Assembly (NCBI GenBank): GCA_963821505.1
Contig: CAWGEH010000021.1
Coordinates: forward strand, 62,001 to 126,000
Direction of reading: 5' to 3'
Length of the DNA stretch: 64,000 bases
From: VAZQ01 sp963821505
GTDB lineage: Bacteria > Pseudomonadota > Alphaproteobacteria > Rhizobiales > Xanthobacteraceae
Shown: positions 36,301 to 45,461 of the stretch, piece after piece
How the letters are laid out: every line of letters starts with the position of its first letter
How positions within the stretch are numbered: position 1 is the stretch's first letter
Program-made: the position numbers and the translations under genes
Notes under the pieces: generated by a model
Seen by the model: the letters and a program-made list of their open reading frames with translations, nothing else
What the model was told of the DNA's origin: nothing
The model's database searches: none

Positions 36301-37140
36301 ATGGCCATGTCCGAGCTTGCGCCGACCGCGTCCCCGACCGTCCTCGCTGCCGGGCCGTCGGCGCCGGCGGGCGAGAGCCGGCTGTGGATCGTCGCGCGCA
36401 ACGCGTTTCCGTTTCTCGTCGTCGGCCTCCTTTGGGAATTCACCGCCCACCTCGGCATCTTTCCGCGCAAGCTGTTTCCGCCGCTGGAAGAGGTGGCCGC
36501 CGCCTTTGTCCGGCTCACCGTCGCGGGCATCCTGCCCCATCACGTGCTCGACACGCTCGTTCGCCTCACCGCCGGGTTCGCACTCGCCGCGCTCGCGGGG
36601 GTGGCGATCGGCCTCGCCATGGGACGCTCGCGCCGGGCGGAAGACGTATTTCTGCCACTCATCAGCATCGGCGCGCCGATCCCGGGCATCGCCTACGCGC
36701 CGCTGTTCCTGCTGTGGTTCGGGCTCGGCAACATGTCGACCGTGCTGCTGGTCGGCTTCGTCTCCGCCTTCCCCATCGTGTTCAATACCTGGACCGGAGT
36801 GAAGGCGGTGAAGGAAATCTGGGTCCGCTCCGCGCAGGCCATGGGCGCTGACAGCCGCCGCTTGTTCCACCACGTGATCCTGCCGGGGGCGCTGCCCTAT
36901 ATCCTCACCGGCCTGCGGCTGGGCCTGGCCCAGGCCTGGCGCATCCTGGTGGGGGTGGAGATGCTGGCGGCGGTCCCCTGGGGACTCGGCTGGATGATCT
37001 TCGGCGCGCGCGAGTTCCTCAATACCGACGTGATGCTCGCCGGCGTCGTCGTGATCGGCGTCATCGGGCTCGCGCTGGAAAAGCTCGTGTTCCAGCGGCT
37101 CGAACAGTACACGGTCGTTCGCTGGGGGATGATGTCGTGA
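36301..37140 (+). CDS. NitT/TauT-family ABC transporter permease 1
   Basis: A 279-residue inner-membrane protein; ATG 36301 or 36307 may be used. Six or so transmembrane helices; the cytoplasmic coupling loop is VRSAQAMGADSRRLFHHVILPGALPYILTGLRLGL, the EAA loop of SsuC/TauC-type permeases. It moves an organic anion such as nitrate, sulfonate, cyanate or taurine. Its stop overlaps the GTG of the second permease, so the two likely form a heterodimer. Confidence 0.9.
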   Translation: MAMSELAPTASPTVLAAGPSAPAGESRLWIVARNAFPFLVVGLLWEFTAHLGIFPRKLFPPLEEVAAAFVRLTVAGILPHHVLDTLVRLTAGFALAALAGVAIGLAMGRSRRAEDVFLPLISIGAPIPGIAYAPLFLLWFGLGNMSTVLLVGFVSAFPIVFNTWTGVKAVKEIWVRSAQAMGADSRRLFHHVILPGALPYILTGLRLGLAQAWRILVGVEMLAAVPWGLGWMIFGAREFLNTDVMLAGVVVIGVIGLALEKLVFQRLEQYTVVRWGMMS

Positions 37141-37940
37141 CCGCCGCCACCGCAGCGACGATGGAGCGCGCGCGATCGGCCTACCGCGCCGGCATCACCC
37201 TGCTGCTGGTGGCCGCCGTCTACGAGGCAGTCGCGCGCAGCGGCCTGTTTCCGGCCGCGCTGCTGCCGACGCTGGCGAGGGTCGCGAGCACGCTCTGGAC
37301 GCTCCTCCTCGACGGCACGATGCTGGAGCACGCCGGCTACACCATGTACCGGGTGCTGTTCGGGCTTGCGCTCGCCGTGGCGGTCGGACTGCCGCTCGGG
37401 ATTCTGATGGGCCGCTTTCGCCCGGTCGAGAACTTCGTTCTTCCGCTCGCCAGCGCGCTGATGCCGATCCCGTCGCTCGCATGGGTGCCGGTGTTCATTC
37501 TCTGGTTCGGGCTCGGCAACACGGTGGCGATCCTGATCGTGTTCTATGCGTCGCTCTTTCCGCTGCTGCTCAATGCCTGGGCGGGCGTGCGCGCCGTCAA
37601 CCCGCTCTGGCTGCGTGCCGCGGGGGCCATGGGCGCCGACGAGCGCGCCCTGTTCTGGAAGGTGATCATTCCCGGCGCATCGCCGTTCATCATCACCGGA
37701 CTGCGGCAGGCCTTCCTGCGCGCCTGGATCGCGGTGGTCGGCGCCGAGATGCTCGCGGCCTCCGACTGGGGCCTGGGGTGGATCATCTTCGACGCCAAGG
37801 AATTCCTCAACGCCGACGTCATGCTCGCTTCGCTCGCCGTCATCGGCTTGATCGGCTTCGTGTTCGAGCGGGTCGTCTTCGGCTCGATCGAGCGCGCCAC
37901 CGTCGTGCGCTGGGGCATGGTGCGGATGGCGAAGGGATAG
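37137..37940 (+). CDS. NitT/TauT-family ABC transporter permease 2
   Basis: A 267-residue paralogue of the preceding permease, with start GTG 37137 inside its stop codon. Its EAA loop reads LRAAGAMGADERALFWKVIIPGASPF. A REP element begins four bases after its stop. The cognate ATPase and binding protein are probably at 40438 and 42435. Confidence 0.9.
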   Translation: MTAATAATMERARSAYRAGITLLLVAAVYEAVARSGLFPAALLPTLARVASTLWTLLLDGTMLEHAGYTMYRVLFGLALAVAVGLPLGILMGRFRPVENFVLPLASALMPIPSLAWVPVFILWFGLGNTVAILIVFYASLFPLLLNAWAGVRAVNPLWLRAAGAMGADERALFWKVIIPGASPFIITGLRQAFLRAWIAVVGAEMLAASDWGLGWIIFDAKEFLNADVMLASLAVIGLIGFVFERVVFGSIERATVVRWGMVRMAKG

Positions 37941-37943
37941 ATT

Positions 37944-38016
37944 GTCGTCCCCGCGAAAGCGGGGACCCATAACCACCGGCCTCTGGAACATGGGTCTCCG
38001 CTTTCGCGGGGACGAC
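37944..38016. repeat. REP-like palindrome (GTCGTCCCCGCGAAAGCGGGG)
   Basis: Bases 37944-37969 pair with 37991-38016 (GTCGTCCCCGCGAAAGCGGG against the reverse complement), and each arm itself contains a CCCCGCGAAAGCGGGG hairpin. Related partial copies lie at 39470-39530 and near 58475-58505. Typical Bradyrhizobium-type REP sequence. Confidence 0.75.
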
Positions 38017-38049
38017 AGCAGAAACGAGGATCGGCCAAGGGAGGAAACG

Positions 38050-39030
38050 ATGACGCGGTTTTCCATGCTGCTGCTCGCCGGCTTTGCGGCCGGCCTGCAG
38101 GCCATGCCGATCGCCCGCGCGCAGGATTATCCCACGCGCCAGATCACTTTGATCGCGCCGTGGCCGGCGGGCGGCGCGGTGGACGCGATCTGCCGCGCAG
38201 TCGCGCAGCCGCTGTCGGAGCGGCTGGGCAAGTCGGTGGTGGTCGAGAACAGGCCGGGGGCGGGCTCGGTCATCGGCACCGCCGCCGGCGCCAAGGCGGC
38301 GCCCGACGGCTACACCATGGTGATGGCCGGCAGCGGCTCGCTCGCCATCAGCGCCACGATGTACAAGAAGCTGCCCTACGATCCGGTCAAGGATTTGATC
38401 CCGCTCGCGCTCGGCGGCAAGATTCCCTTCATCCTCGTGGTCAATCCGTCCCTGCCGGTGCATTCGGTCGCGGAGCTCGTGGCCTACGCCAAGGACAATC
38501 CCGGCAAGCTTTCGTTCGCATCGGGCGGGCCGGGCTCGCCGCACCACCTCTACGGCGAGTTGCTCAAGAGCATGACCGGCATCGAGATGACGCACGTTCC
38601 CTACAAGGGCAGCGCGCCGGCGCTGACCGACGTGATCGCCGGCCACGTGCCGCTCCTGTTCTCCGACACCGTGCCGGCGCTGCCGCAGATCAGGGAAGGA
38701 AAGGTGCGCGCGCTGGGCGTTTCCACCGCGGTGCGCCTTCCGTCGGCGCCGGAAATCCCGCCGATCGCCGAAGCCGGCGTGCCCGGCTTCGACGCCGCCG
38801 GGTGGGGCGTATTCTCCGTGCCGGCCGGCACGCCCAAGGAGATCGTGAGCAAGCTGCAAACCGCGCTCAACGGCGTGCTGGCATTGCCCGACGTTCGCCA
38901 GCAGATCATCACGCTCGGCATGATTCCGGGCGGTGCCTCCTCGCCCGAGGAACTGCAGCGATTCATCGCGTCGGAGATCGCGCGCTGGGGCAAGGTCGTG
39001 CAGCAGGCCGGATTGGCGGGGACGGAGTGA
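38050..39030 (+). CDS. Bug-family (TctC-like) solute-binding receptor
   Basis: A 326-residue periplasmic receptor from ATG 38050 with GGGAGG upstream. Signal peptide ends at ARAQ; the mature start DYPTRQITLIAPWPAGGAVDAI, GAGSVIGTAAGAKAAPDGYT and HVPYKGSAPALTDVIAGHV are family motifs. Bug receptors capture carboxylates for tripartite TctAB permeases, but many are orphans, as here. It follows the ABC permeases by 110 bases. Confidence 0.9.
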   Translation: MTRFSMLLLAGFAAGLQAMPIARAQDYPTRQITLIAPWPAGGAVDAICRAVAQPLSERLGKSVVVENRPGAGSVIGTAAGAKAAPDGYTMVMAGSGSLAISATMYKKLPYDPVKDLIPLALGGKIPFILVVNPSLPVHSVAELVAYAKDNPGKLSFASGGPGSPHHLYGELLKSMTGIEMTHVPYKGSAPALTDVIAGHVPLLFSDTVPALPQIREGKVRALGVSTAVRLPSAPEIPPIAEAGVPGFDAAGWGVFSVPAGTPKEIVSKLQTALNGVLALPDVRQQIITLGMIPGGASSPEELQRFIASEIARWGKVVQQAGLAGTE

Positions 39031-39540
39031 TAGCGCCGCACGCGTAGAACTCAGGTGTCCCGGGCGAGCGGAGCGAGACCCGGGGCCCAGGAGCAATGCG
39101 GCGAACCGCTCCCGCGGCTGGCGGCGTTGGTGTCGCACTGGGTCCCGGCTCGCGCTCGCGCGCAGCATCGTGCACGATTGGAACGGCGGGGCGCTCGCTT
39201 GGCCGGGACACGCCAGCGTGCGCCGGGCGCTATTCGGTTGTGCGCCTTAGAGCGCATCCCGATTGGGTCGAAATCGTGATGCGCTCTAGATTCTTCGATT
39301 TTGCGCATGTTCTGTTCGGAAAACCGGTTCCCACTTTTCCGGAACATGCGCTAGCCCGCGTAGGGGGCAAAGGCACGACAGCCGGCGTTGACCGTCGTCC
39401 TCGCATCCGATCTCGGTCTAGCCGAGATCGGCGCCTTGAGTGCGCATGTCGGCTGCAGCCGACATGCGTCGGGACCCATATTCCAGCGGCCGGTGGTTAT
39501 GGGTCCCCGCGTTCGCGGGGACGACAGCAGGCGTCGGGAA
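39031..39540. other. Intergenic repeat-rich region
   Basis: It contains a GTCCCGGGCGAGCGGAG repeat related to 35945-36210, copy 2 of the two-hairpin element, palindromes at 39407-39431 and 39444-39467, and a truncated REP at about 39470-39530. No protein-coding gene was recognised. Confidence 0.6.
39248..39354 (+). repeat. 107-bp two-hairpin intergenic repeat, copy 2
   Basis: Almost identical to 15341-15446. The first hairpin AGAGCGCATC...GATGCGCTCT pairs perfectly in this copy, and GCGCATGTTC...GAACATGCGC forms the second. Confidence 0.85.
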
Positions 39541-40317
39541 TCACAAAAACCGCGTCGGCCACATCAAAGTGCGCCACATGTGCGACGACGGCGTGTTGTC
39601 GAAGCCGAGCCCCTCTTTCGGCTGCCTGAAATTGCGCCCGATGATGTCGACGAAATCGTCGAGATCGACCTTGGCATCGGGATCGAACGAGTAGATGTCG
39701 TTCACGCAGATGAGGCGCGCGGTCATGTAGTATTTGTGGTTCCGGGCGCGCTGGTATTCCGCTTCGATATAGGGCTCGGGCTTATAGTCAGCGCCGAAAT
39801 ATTTCACGTACATGTCGGGATAGGCGTAGCCGACCAACTCGTCGGGGAAGAAGCGCAGCGCCTGATGCACGCGCACCGCCCAGCTCACCTCCTCGTCGAC
39901 ATAGGGCTCGATCAGCTGCGCGCCCCAATAACCGTGGTCGCAGCGGATGAAACCGACCACGCCGATGTCGTGCAGGAGGCACGCCAGCACCACCTTCTCG
40001 TCGAGCCCGGCCTTGAGCGCGTGGGTGGCGCTCTGCAACAGGTGGTTCATCGAGGCGAAGCGCAGCTTGAAGAAGTCGGTGAGCGTGGGCTTGTCCGGCA
40101 TCTTCGGCAGCCGCGGATCGGCGCCCATGAGAAAGCGCTTCCCCGGGTTCTGCGCCAGCAGCGCCGCCCCGCCGACCATCCCGGTCTCGCCGTCGGCGAG
40201 ATTGAACAGCACCGATTTGGTGGCGATCTTGTCGTTGAGCTCCTGCATCATCTGCTCTTCGAGCTCGTCCGCCTGCTCCGACAAGCTCAGCGGTTTCGGT
40301 GCTGCCTGGGGTCCCAT
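39541..40317 (-). CDS. HD-domain protein
   Basis: A 258-residue protein. HLLQSATHALKAGLDEKVVLACLLHDIG with a later DHGYWGAQLIEPYVDEEVSWAVRVHQALRFF gives the H...HD...H...H metal-binding pattern of HD hydrolases. The N- and C-terminal parts are not recognised. Likely a phosphohydrolase or a ring-modifying oxygenase-like HD enzyme. It is divergent from the ABC ATPase gene. Confidence 0.8.
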   Translation of the reverse strand: MGPQAAPKPLSLSEQADELEEQMMQELNDKIATKSVLFNLADGETGMVGGAALLAQNPGKRFLMGADPRLPKMPDKPTLTDFFKLRFASMNHLLQSATHALKAGLDEKVVLACLLHDIGVVGFIRCDHGYWGAQLIEPYVDEEVSWAVRVHQALRFFPDELVGYAYPDMYVKYFGADYKPEPYIEAEYQRARNHKYYMTARLICVNDIYSFDPDAKVDLDDFVDIIGRNFRQPKEGLGFDNTPSSHMWRTLMWPTRFL

Positions 40318-40437
40318 TGTAATGCTCCTGGCCCTTGCGGCGAATTGTCCGCCCTGCTTCGCGCCTGTCTACACGGAATTTGCGCCGGGCGAAACCGACC
40401 CCGATCGACGTTCTAGCCACAAACGGGCATACCATCT

Positions 40438-41220
40438 ATGAGAACTGCGATGCCTCACATCGAAGTGTCCAACGTCTCGCTCACCTATGACACGCCCTCC
40501 GGCCAAGTCCCGGGCGTCGAGAACGTCAGCTTCGCCATCGAGGCCTCGGAATTCCTCTGCATCGTCGGCCCCTCGGGCTGCGGCAAGTCGACCCTGCTCA
40601 ACATCATCGCGGGTTTTCTCGTCCCCACCGCGGGCGAGATCCGCATCGGCGGCAAGGCGGTCAGCGGGCACGGCCTCGACCGCGGCGTGGTGTTTCAGGA
40701 CTTCGCCCAGCTGTTTCCGTGGCGCACGGCGCTCGGCAACGTGACCTTCGGCTTGGAGATGAAGGGGGTCGGCAAGACCGAACGCGAGGAAATCGCGCTC
40801 GAGCAGCTCAAACTCGTGAAGCTCGAGAAATTCGTGCAGTCGTACCCGCACCATCTGTCCGGCGGGATGCAACAGCGGGTCGCCATTGCCCGGGCGCTTG
40901 CGTACAATCCCTCCGTGCTGCTGATGGACGAGCCGTTCGCAGCGCTCGACGCGCTCACCCGCGACGACATGCAGCGGCTGTTGGCCGACGTCTGGCAGGA
41001 GACGCGCAAGACCGTGGTCTACGTGACCCACAACGTGGCCGAGGCGGTGTACCTCGCGGATCGGGTCGTGGTCATGACGCCGCATCCCGGAATGGTGAAG
41101 GTCGAGGTGCCCATTCGCCTCCCCCGGCCGCGCGATCCGCTCAGCGTCGAATTTTTGGACTATCAGAAATCGCTGCTGCGCCATCTCGGCCAGGACGCGG
41201 CGGCGAACGCACGATCATGA
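40438..41220 (+). CDS. NitT/TauT-family ABC transporter ATP-binding protein
   Basis: A 260-residue ATPase; ATG 40450 (MPHIEVS) is an alternative start. Walker A GPSGCGKST, Q-loop VFQDFAQLFPW, signature LSGGMQQR, Walker B VLLMDEPF and H-loop VTHNV are all present. It most likely energises the two permeases at 36301-37940, although they are separated from it by two unrelated genes. Downstream lie a Bug receptor and a NitT-type receptor. Confidence 0.95.
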   Translation: MRTAMPHIEVSNVSLTYDTPSGQVPGVENVSFAIEASEFLCIVGPSGCGKSTLLNIIAGFLVPTAGEIRIGGKAVSGHGLDRGVVFQDFAQLFPWRTALGNVTFGLEMKGVGKTEREEIALEQLKLVKLEKFVQSYPHHLSGGMQQRVAIARALAYNPSVLLMDEPFAALDALTRDDMQRLLADVWQETRKTVVYVTHNVAEAVYLADRVVVMTPHPGMVKVEVPIRLPRPRDPLSVEFLDYQKSLLRHLGQDAAANARS

Positions 41221-41253
41221 CAATGGCCGTGCCGGAGCAACGGATTCGGTCTG

Positions 41254-41352
41254 CTCCCTCTCCCATAGGGAGGGGGGGGTGAGGGGTTAAGGTCTCTCGA
41301 TGGCCCGGTAACCCCCTCACCCCAACCCTCTCCCCAAATGGGGAGAGGGAGC
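41254..41352. repeat. Palindromic repeat of the CTCCCTCTCCC family, copy 1
   Basis: CTCCCTCTCCC...GGGGTGAGGGGTTAA pairs with AACCCCCTCACCCC...GGGGAGAGGGAG, with a CTCTCGAT centre. Other copies are at 43517-43660 and 56689-56853. Confidence 0.7.
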
Positions 41353-41410
41353 GCACCGAGCCCGTCGCAGGTCTGGCGGATCAACTCGGGAATTTTGAAG
41401 GGTTCGCGCG

Positions 41411-42376
41411 ATGCCCCACATGACAGCCAAACTCTGCGCGCTTGCACTGCTCGCGCTCGTCGGCGCGGCGCACGCCCAGGAACCTTATCCGACGCGCCCG
41501 GTGCGGCTGGTGGTCGGTTTCGGCGCCGGCGGGCCGACCGATATTCCGGCACGCTTCGTCGCCGACAAGCTCGGCGAAGCGCTCGGCCAGCGCGTGGTGG
41601 TGGAGAACAAGCCGGCCGCCGCCGGGATGATCGCGGCCCGGGACGTGCTGGCGCAGCCGCGCGACGGCTACACCCTGCTGCTCTGCACCCATTTCGAAGC
41701 GATCAACACCGCGGTCTACAAGAATGCGCAGTTCAAGCTCAGCGATCTCGCGCCGATCTCGCTCATCGCCAAATACTATTACGGCCTCGCGCTCGCGAAC
41801 GCGATTCCGGCCGCGGACTTCGACGCCTTCGTGCACTACGCCAAGGCGCATCCCGGCGAGGTGACCTATGCCACCATCGGCGCCGGCTCGGCGCAGGAGA
41901 TCTTGGCGCGGCAGCTGGAGAAGCTCACCGGCATCAGCATGAACCGGATTCCGTTCCGCGGCGGGCCGCAGGTGGTGCAGGAGCTCGTCGCCGGCCGCGT
42001 TCACTTCTACGTCTCGCCGACCTTGGCGATCGTCCCGCAGTACCAGGCCAAGCAACTCAAGATCCTGGCGGTGTCGGCGCCCGCGCGGCTGAACAATCTC
42101 GACGAGATTCCGACGCTGCGGGAGAAGGGTGTCGACTTCGTGCGCTTCGGCTGGCTCGGCATCTGCGCCGGGGCCGGCACGCCGCAGCCGGTCGTCGACC
42201 TGCTGCAGCGCCAGATCGCGACCATCGTCGGCACTCCCGAATACCGCGCGATGATCGAGAAGGCCGGTTCCATCGCGGTGGCGTCGACGCCGGCAGAGCT
42301 GCGGCAAGTGATCGCGCAGACTTCCGACGACGTTTCGGCCAGCATCCGCGAATTCGGCATGCAGCAGGAGCAATGA
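41411..42376 (+). CDS. Bug-family (TctC-like) solute-binding receptor
   Basis: A 321-residue receptor with a signal peptide (ending GAAHAQ). Motifs: YPTRPVRLVVGFGAGGPTDIPARF, VVVENKPAAAGMIAARDV, NRIPFRGGPQVVQELVAGR. It lies between the ABC ATPase and the NitT-type receptor but belongs to a different transporter class, so it is probably an independent orphan receptor. Confidence 0.9.
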   Translation: MPHMTAKLCALALLALVGAAHAQEPYPTRPVRLVVGFGAGGPTDIPARFVADKLGEALGQRVVVENKPAAAGMIAARDVLAQPRDGYTLLLCTHFEAINTAVYKNAQFKLSDLAPISLIAKYYYGLALANAIPAADFDAFVHYAKAHPGEVTYATIGAGSAQEILARQLEKLTGISMNRIPFRGGPQVVQELVAGRVHFYVSPTLAIVPQYQAKQLKILAVSAPARLNNLDEIPTLREKGVDFVRFGWLGICAGAGTPQPVVDLLQRQIATIVGTPEYRAMIEKAGSIAVASTPAELRQVIAQTSDDVSASIREFGMQQEQ

Positions 42377-42434
42377 TTCAACCGATCGAGACGAGCGACA
42401 ACCTCGATCGGACAGCCTCAGGGAGGACGGTGCG

Positions 42435-43421
42435 ATGAAGAACACGCGCGGAGTCACACGACGGCAGTATCTCGCGGCCAGCGCCGGCGTTCTGGCGGTG
42501 GGTCTCGGAGCGGCACGGCCGGCGTTCGCGCTGGCGACCGTGCGCCAGGGCTATCAGACCAACATCTGGGGGATGCCGACCTATTATCTGCTCAAGTCCG
42601 GCCTGCTCGAGAAGCACGGCATCAAGTTCGAGGAGTTCGCCGTGCCCTCCGGCAATCTCACCATGCAGCAGATGGTGGCGCGCCAGGTCGACCTCGGCAC
42701 CTATGCCGGGCCGTCCTTCATCATCGGCCACGACAAGGGCGGGCTCGTCGCCATCGCGCAGATCGAATACGTCGGCAAGACCGCGCAGATCGTGACGCGC
42801 AAGGACCTCAACATCAGCAGGGTCGAGCAGCTCAAGGGGCTCAAGGTCGCCAACCAGACCGGCTCCTCAGTCGGCAACATTTTCGTGGACGTCGTCGCGG
42901 CCAAGGCCGGCCTCAAGAAGGGTGACTTCCAGGAGGTGCGGATGGACGTCAACAACATGGTCGCCGCCATGGCGGCCAAGACGGTCGACGCCATGGTCAA
43001 TGTCGAGCCCTACAACGCCATCGCGGTCGCCGAGGGCATCGGCACCTCCATCATGGACTTCTCCGGCGTCGATCGGATGCCGGTGTTCATGGCGGCCACC
43101 CCCGATTTCGTCGACAAGAACCCCGACACCGTCGTCGCCTATCTCAAGGCCTGGAAGGAGGCGGCGGGCGATTTCAAAAACAATCCCGGCAAGGTCGCCG
43201 ACGTGATCTACGCCTTCTTCACCTCCAAGGGCTACACCATGTCGCGGGACACCTTCGCCAAGGCGCTGGCGCGCGTCGAGGTCGCTCCCGGCTTCCCGTC
43301 CGACCTGGTGCCGGGCCTGCAGCGCGACGCCGAGGTGCTGCTGCGCGAGAAGAAGATCTCCGTGGTGCCGGACTGGAAGAAGGCGCTGCGCCCCGATCTG
43401 TGGGCGAAGGCGAGCGGATAA
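42435..43421 (+). CDS. NitT/TauT-type ABC transporter substrate-binding protein
   Basis: A 328-residue periplasmic protein with a Tat-like leader (TRRQYLAASAGVLAVG). SGLLEKHGIKFEEFAVPSG, LKGLKVANQTGSSVGNIF and AMVNVEPYNAIAVAEG match SsuA/TauA/NrtA-type receptors. It is the natural partner of the ATPase at 40438 and the permeases at 36301-37940. The ligand is unknown. Confidence 0.9.
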   Translation: MKNTRGVTRRQYLAASAGVLAVGLGAARPAFALATVRQGYQTNIWGMPTYYLLKSGLLEKHGIKFEEFAVPSGNLTMQQMVARQVDLGTYAGPSFIIGHDKGGLVAIAQIEYVGKTAQIVTRKDLNISRVEQLKGLKVANQTGSSVGNIFVDVVAAKAGLKKGDFQEVRMDVNNMVAAMAAKTVDAMVNVEPYNAIAVAEGIGTSIMDFSGVDRMPVFMAATPDFVDKNPDTVVAYLKAWKEAAGDFKNNPGKVADVIYAFFTSKGYTMSRDTFAKALARVEVAPGFPSDLVPGLQRDAEVLLREKKISVVPDWKKALRPDLWAKASG

Positions 43422-43428
43422 TGGCAGC

Positions 43429-43478
43429 GCGTAGGGCGGATGAGCGTCAGCGTGCGTAGGGCGGATGAGCGTCAGCGT
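43429..43478. repeat. Perfect 25-bp tandem duplication
   Basis: The unit beginning GCGTAGGGCGGATGAGCGTC occurs twice in direct succession at 43429-43453 and 43454-43478, just after the receptor stop codon. It is part of a GTAGGGCGGATTAGCGTAATCCGCC-type repeat. Confidence 0.85.
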
Positions 43479-43516
43479 AATCCGCCAATCGCTTACCAGG
43501 CACGGCGGCGCGGCTC

Positions 43517-43660
43517 TTGCGTCCCCTCCCCCGCTTGCGGAGGAGGGACAGGGTGGGGGCAGGCAAAAAGATTTGTGCGAGTTCGCGCCTAAATCCTCGT
43601 GGCGCGAATCGAGCAAGCGCACCCCCTCCCCACCCCTCCCCCGCAAGCGGGGGAGGGAGC
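43517..43660. repeat. Palindromic repeat of the CCCTCCCCC family, copy 2
   Basis: TCCCCTCCCCCGCTTGCGG and CCCCGCAAGCGGGGGAGGGAG form long inverted arms around about 70 bases. With the tandem duplication it fills most of the 43422-43850 intergenic region, which has no gene. Confidence 0.65.
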
Positions 43661-43850
43661 AGACCGAGTCCGCCGCACGCGATGACACTTCCTCGGACAG
43701 CTAGCCGTGCAACGCGCGGGTCCGCTCCGCGCACAGGCGAATCACCTTTGCATGCCGGCCGTCACGCCGCTCTTTTCATGTCTCGCATCTCGCCCTGCGC
43801 GCTGAAACGCGCTAAAGCTGCGCCCGATTTCAGGGCATGGAGAGAACGGA

Positions 43851-45227
43851 ATGAAAGTCGCTAGAAAGAAGGTCGCAAAGAAGGCTGCCAAGAAAGCCGC
43901 CGTGACGAAGCCGGCGAAGAAGGCAGCTCCCACCAAGACCGCCGTCGAGAAGACCGCGAAGAGGTCTGCGCCGAAGGCGGCGGGCAAGCCGGTTGCGGCC
44001 AAGACCGCGCCGCAGAGCAACGGCGGCCCCATCACCTGGAATTTCAAGCTGCTCAGCCATCACCTGCTCGACGGCTTCGGCGGCATGGGCGAAGGCATGT
44101 CGATCCAGATCGCGCCCGACGGCCGGCGCATCCTGTGGCTGGCGCACGAAAGCGCGCCGAAGAATTTCACCGCAGTCGACGTGTCCGATCCGCGCAAGCC
44201 CAAGGTGGTGGTGCAGACCGACCTGCCGCAGGCGCACATGCGCTCGAACTCGCTCGAGACGTGCGGCAACCTGATGGCGGTGGCCTACCAGACCCAGAAG
44301 AAAGGGCTGCAGCCCGCGGGGATGGAGCTGTTCGACATCTCGGTGCCGGAGAAGCCGAAATCGATCTCGTTCTTCGACTGCTCGGGCGAGACCTCGCGCG
44401 GGGTGCACCAGCTCTGGTTCTGCGACGGCGAATACGTCCATACCGCCTCGGGCGCGCCCGACTTCAAGCCGACGCATCCCAACGACGACCAGTTCTATCG
44501 CTGCATCGACGTGCGCAATCCGTCGAAGCCGGTCGAGATCGGGCGCTGGTGGATGCCCGGCACCAAGCAGGGCGACAACGTCATGCCGCCGCCGCGGCAT
44601 CCCCTGGACAAGGGCCACCGCGCCCACAATTGCAACGTCTACCCCCAGCGCGGCGACCGTTGCTATCTCGCCTATATCGACGGCGGGATGTTCATCCTCG
44701 ACATTTCGGACAAAGCCAACCCCAAGCGCATTTCGCAGTGGACCAATTCGCCGCCCTATACCGGGTTCATGCACACCGTGGTGCCGCTGTTCGAGCGCGG
44801 GCTCATGCTGGTGACCGACGAATCGACCGAGAACAACGCCAAGGACTGGCCCAAGCTGATCTGGGTGCTCGACGCACGCGAGGAGACCAACCTGGTGCCG
44901 ATCTCCACCTGCCCGCTGCCCGACCACCAGGCCTTCGCCGCGCGCGGCCGCTTCGGCGCCCACAACATCCACGAGAACGTCCCGCTGCCGACGTGCTGGC
45001 ACTCCGACCAGATCGTGCTCGGCACCTTCTTCAACGGGGGGCTTCGCGCCTACGACATCTCCAACCCGTACCAGCCGCAGCAGGTCGGCGTGTTCGTGCC
45101 GCCGGCGCCGCCGATGGCGCCCACCGGCACCATCCAGCTCAACGACGTGTTCGTCGACGAGCGCGAGATCGTCTACACCGTCGACCGCCATGTCGGCGGC
45201 CTCTACATCCTGGAGATGGATTTTTGA
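43851..45227 (+). CDS. LVIVD-repeat beta-propeller protein with a histone H1-like N-terminal tail
   Basis: A 458-residue protein. Residues 1-55 are Lys/Ala/Pro repeats (KKVAKKAAKKAAVTKPAKKA) like the DNA-binding tails of histone H1-like bacterial proteins. Residues 60-458 contain LVIVD-type repeats with FTAVDVSDPRKPKVV, GMELFDISVPEKPKSI, MFILDISDKANPKRI and LRAYDISNPYQPQQV, which predict a beta-propeller. No signal peptide is visible, in contrast to many exported LVIVD proteins. Function unknown. Confidence 0.85.
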   Translation: MKVARKKVAKKAAKKAAVTKPAKKAAPTKTAVEKTAKRSAPKAAGKPVAAKTAPQSNGGPITWNFKLLSHHLLDGFGGMGEGMSIQIAPDGRRILWLAHESAPKNFTAVDVSDPRKPKVVVQTDLPQAHMRSNSLETCGNLMAVAYQTQKKGLQPAGMELFDISVPEKPKSISFFDCSGETSRGVHQLWFCDGEYVHTASGAPDFKPTHPNDDQFYRCIDVRNPSKPVEIGRWWMPGTKQGDNVMPPPRHPLDKGHRAHNCNVYPQRGDRCYLAYIDGGMFILDISDKANPKRISQWTNSPPYTGFMHTVVPLFERGLMLVTDESTENNAKDWPKLIWVLDAREETNLVPISTCPLPDHQAFAARGRFGAHNIHENVPLPTCWHSDQIVLGTFFNGGLRAYDISNPYQPQQVGVFVPPAPPMAPTGTIQLNDVFVDEREIVYTVDRHVGGLYILEMDF

Positions 45228-45236
45228 TTTAGATGA

Positions 45237-45450
45237 CCGTGTCCCGGGCGCAGCGCAAGCACGGAGCCACAAGGGCGTTTACGCCCGACTTCGCGGGCTA
45301 CAGCGAAGTGGTGCGCTGCAGACCCGGGACCGTCACGCATTCGAGTTTGGAACGGTCCCGGATCAGCGGTGCACCGCTCCGCTTAATGTTGCGCGAACTG
45401 CGTGACCTACTCTGCGTTCGCTTCGCGCTGCACCGCATCCGGGACACGCG
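45237..45450. repeat. Intergenic repeat of the GTCCCGGG...CCCGGGAC family
   Basis: It contains GTGTCCCGGGCGCAGCGC at its left, CCCGGGACCGTCACGCATTC in the middle and GCATCCGGGACACGCG at its right, with a GGTGCACCGC core that is also found at 34530-34700. No gene is present between 45228 and 45461. Confidence 0.55.
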
Positions 45451-45461
45451 CAGCTAGGCCC

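Noticed and set aside
43429..43478. CRISPR array
   Set aside because: Only two directly adjacent copies without spacers.
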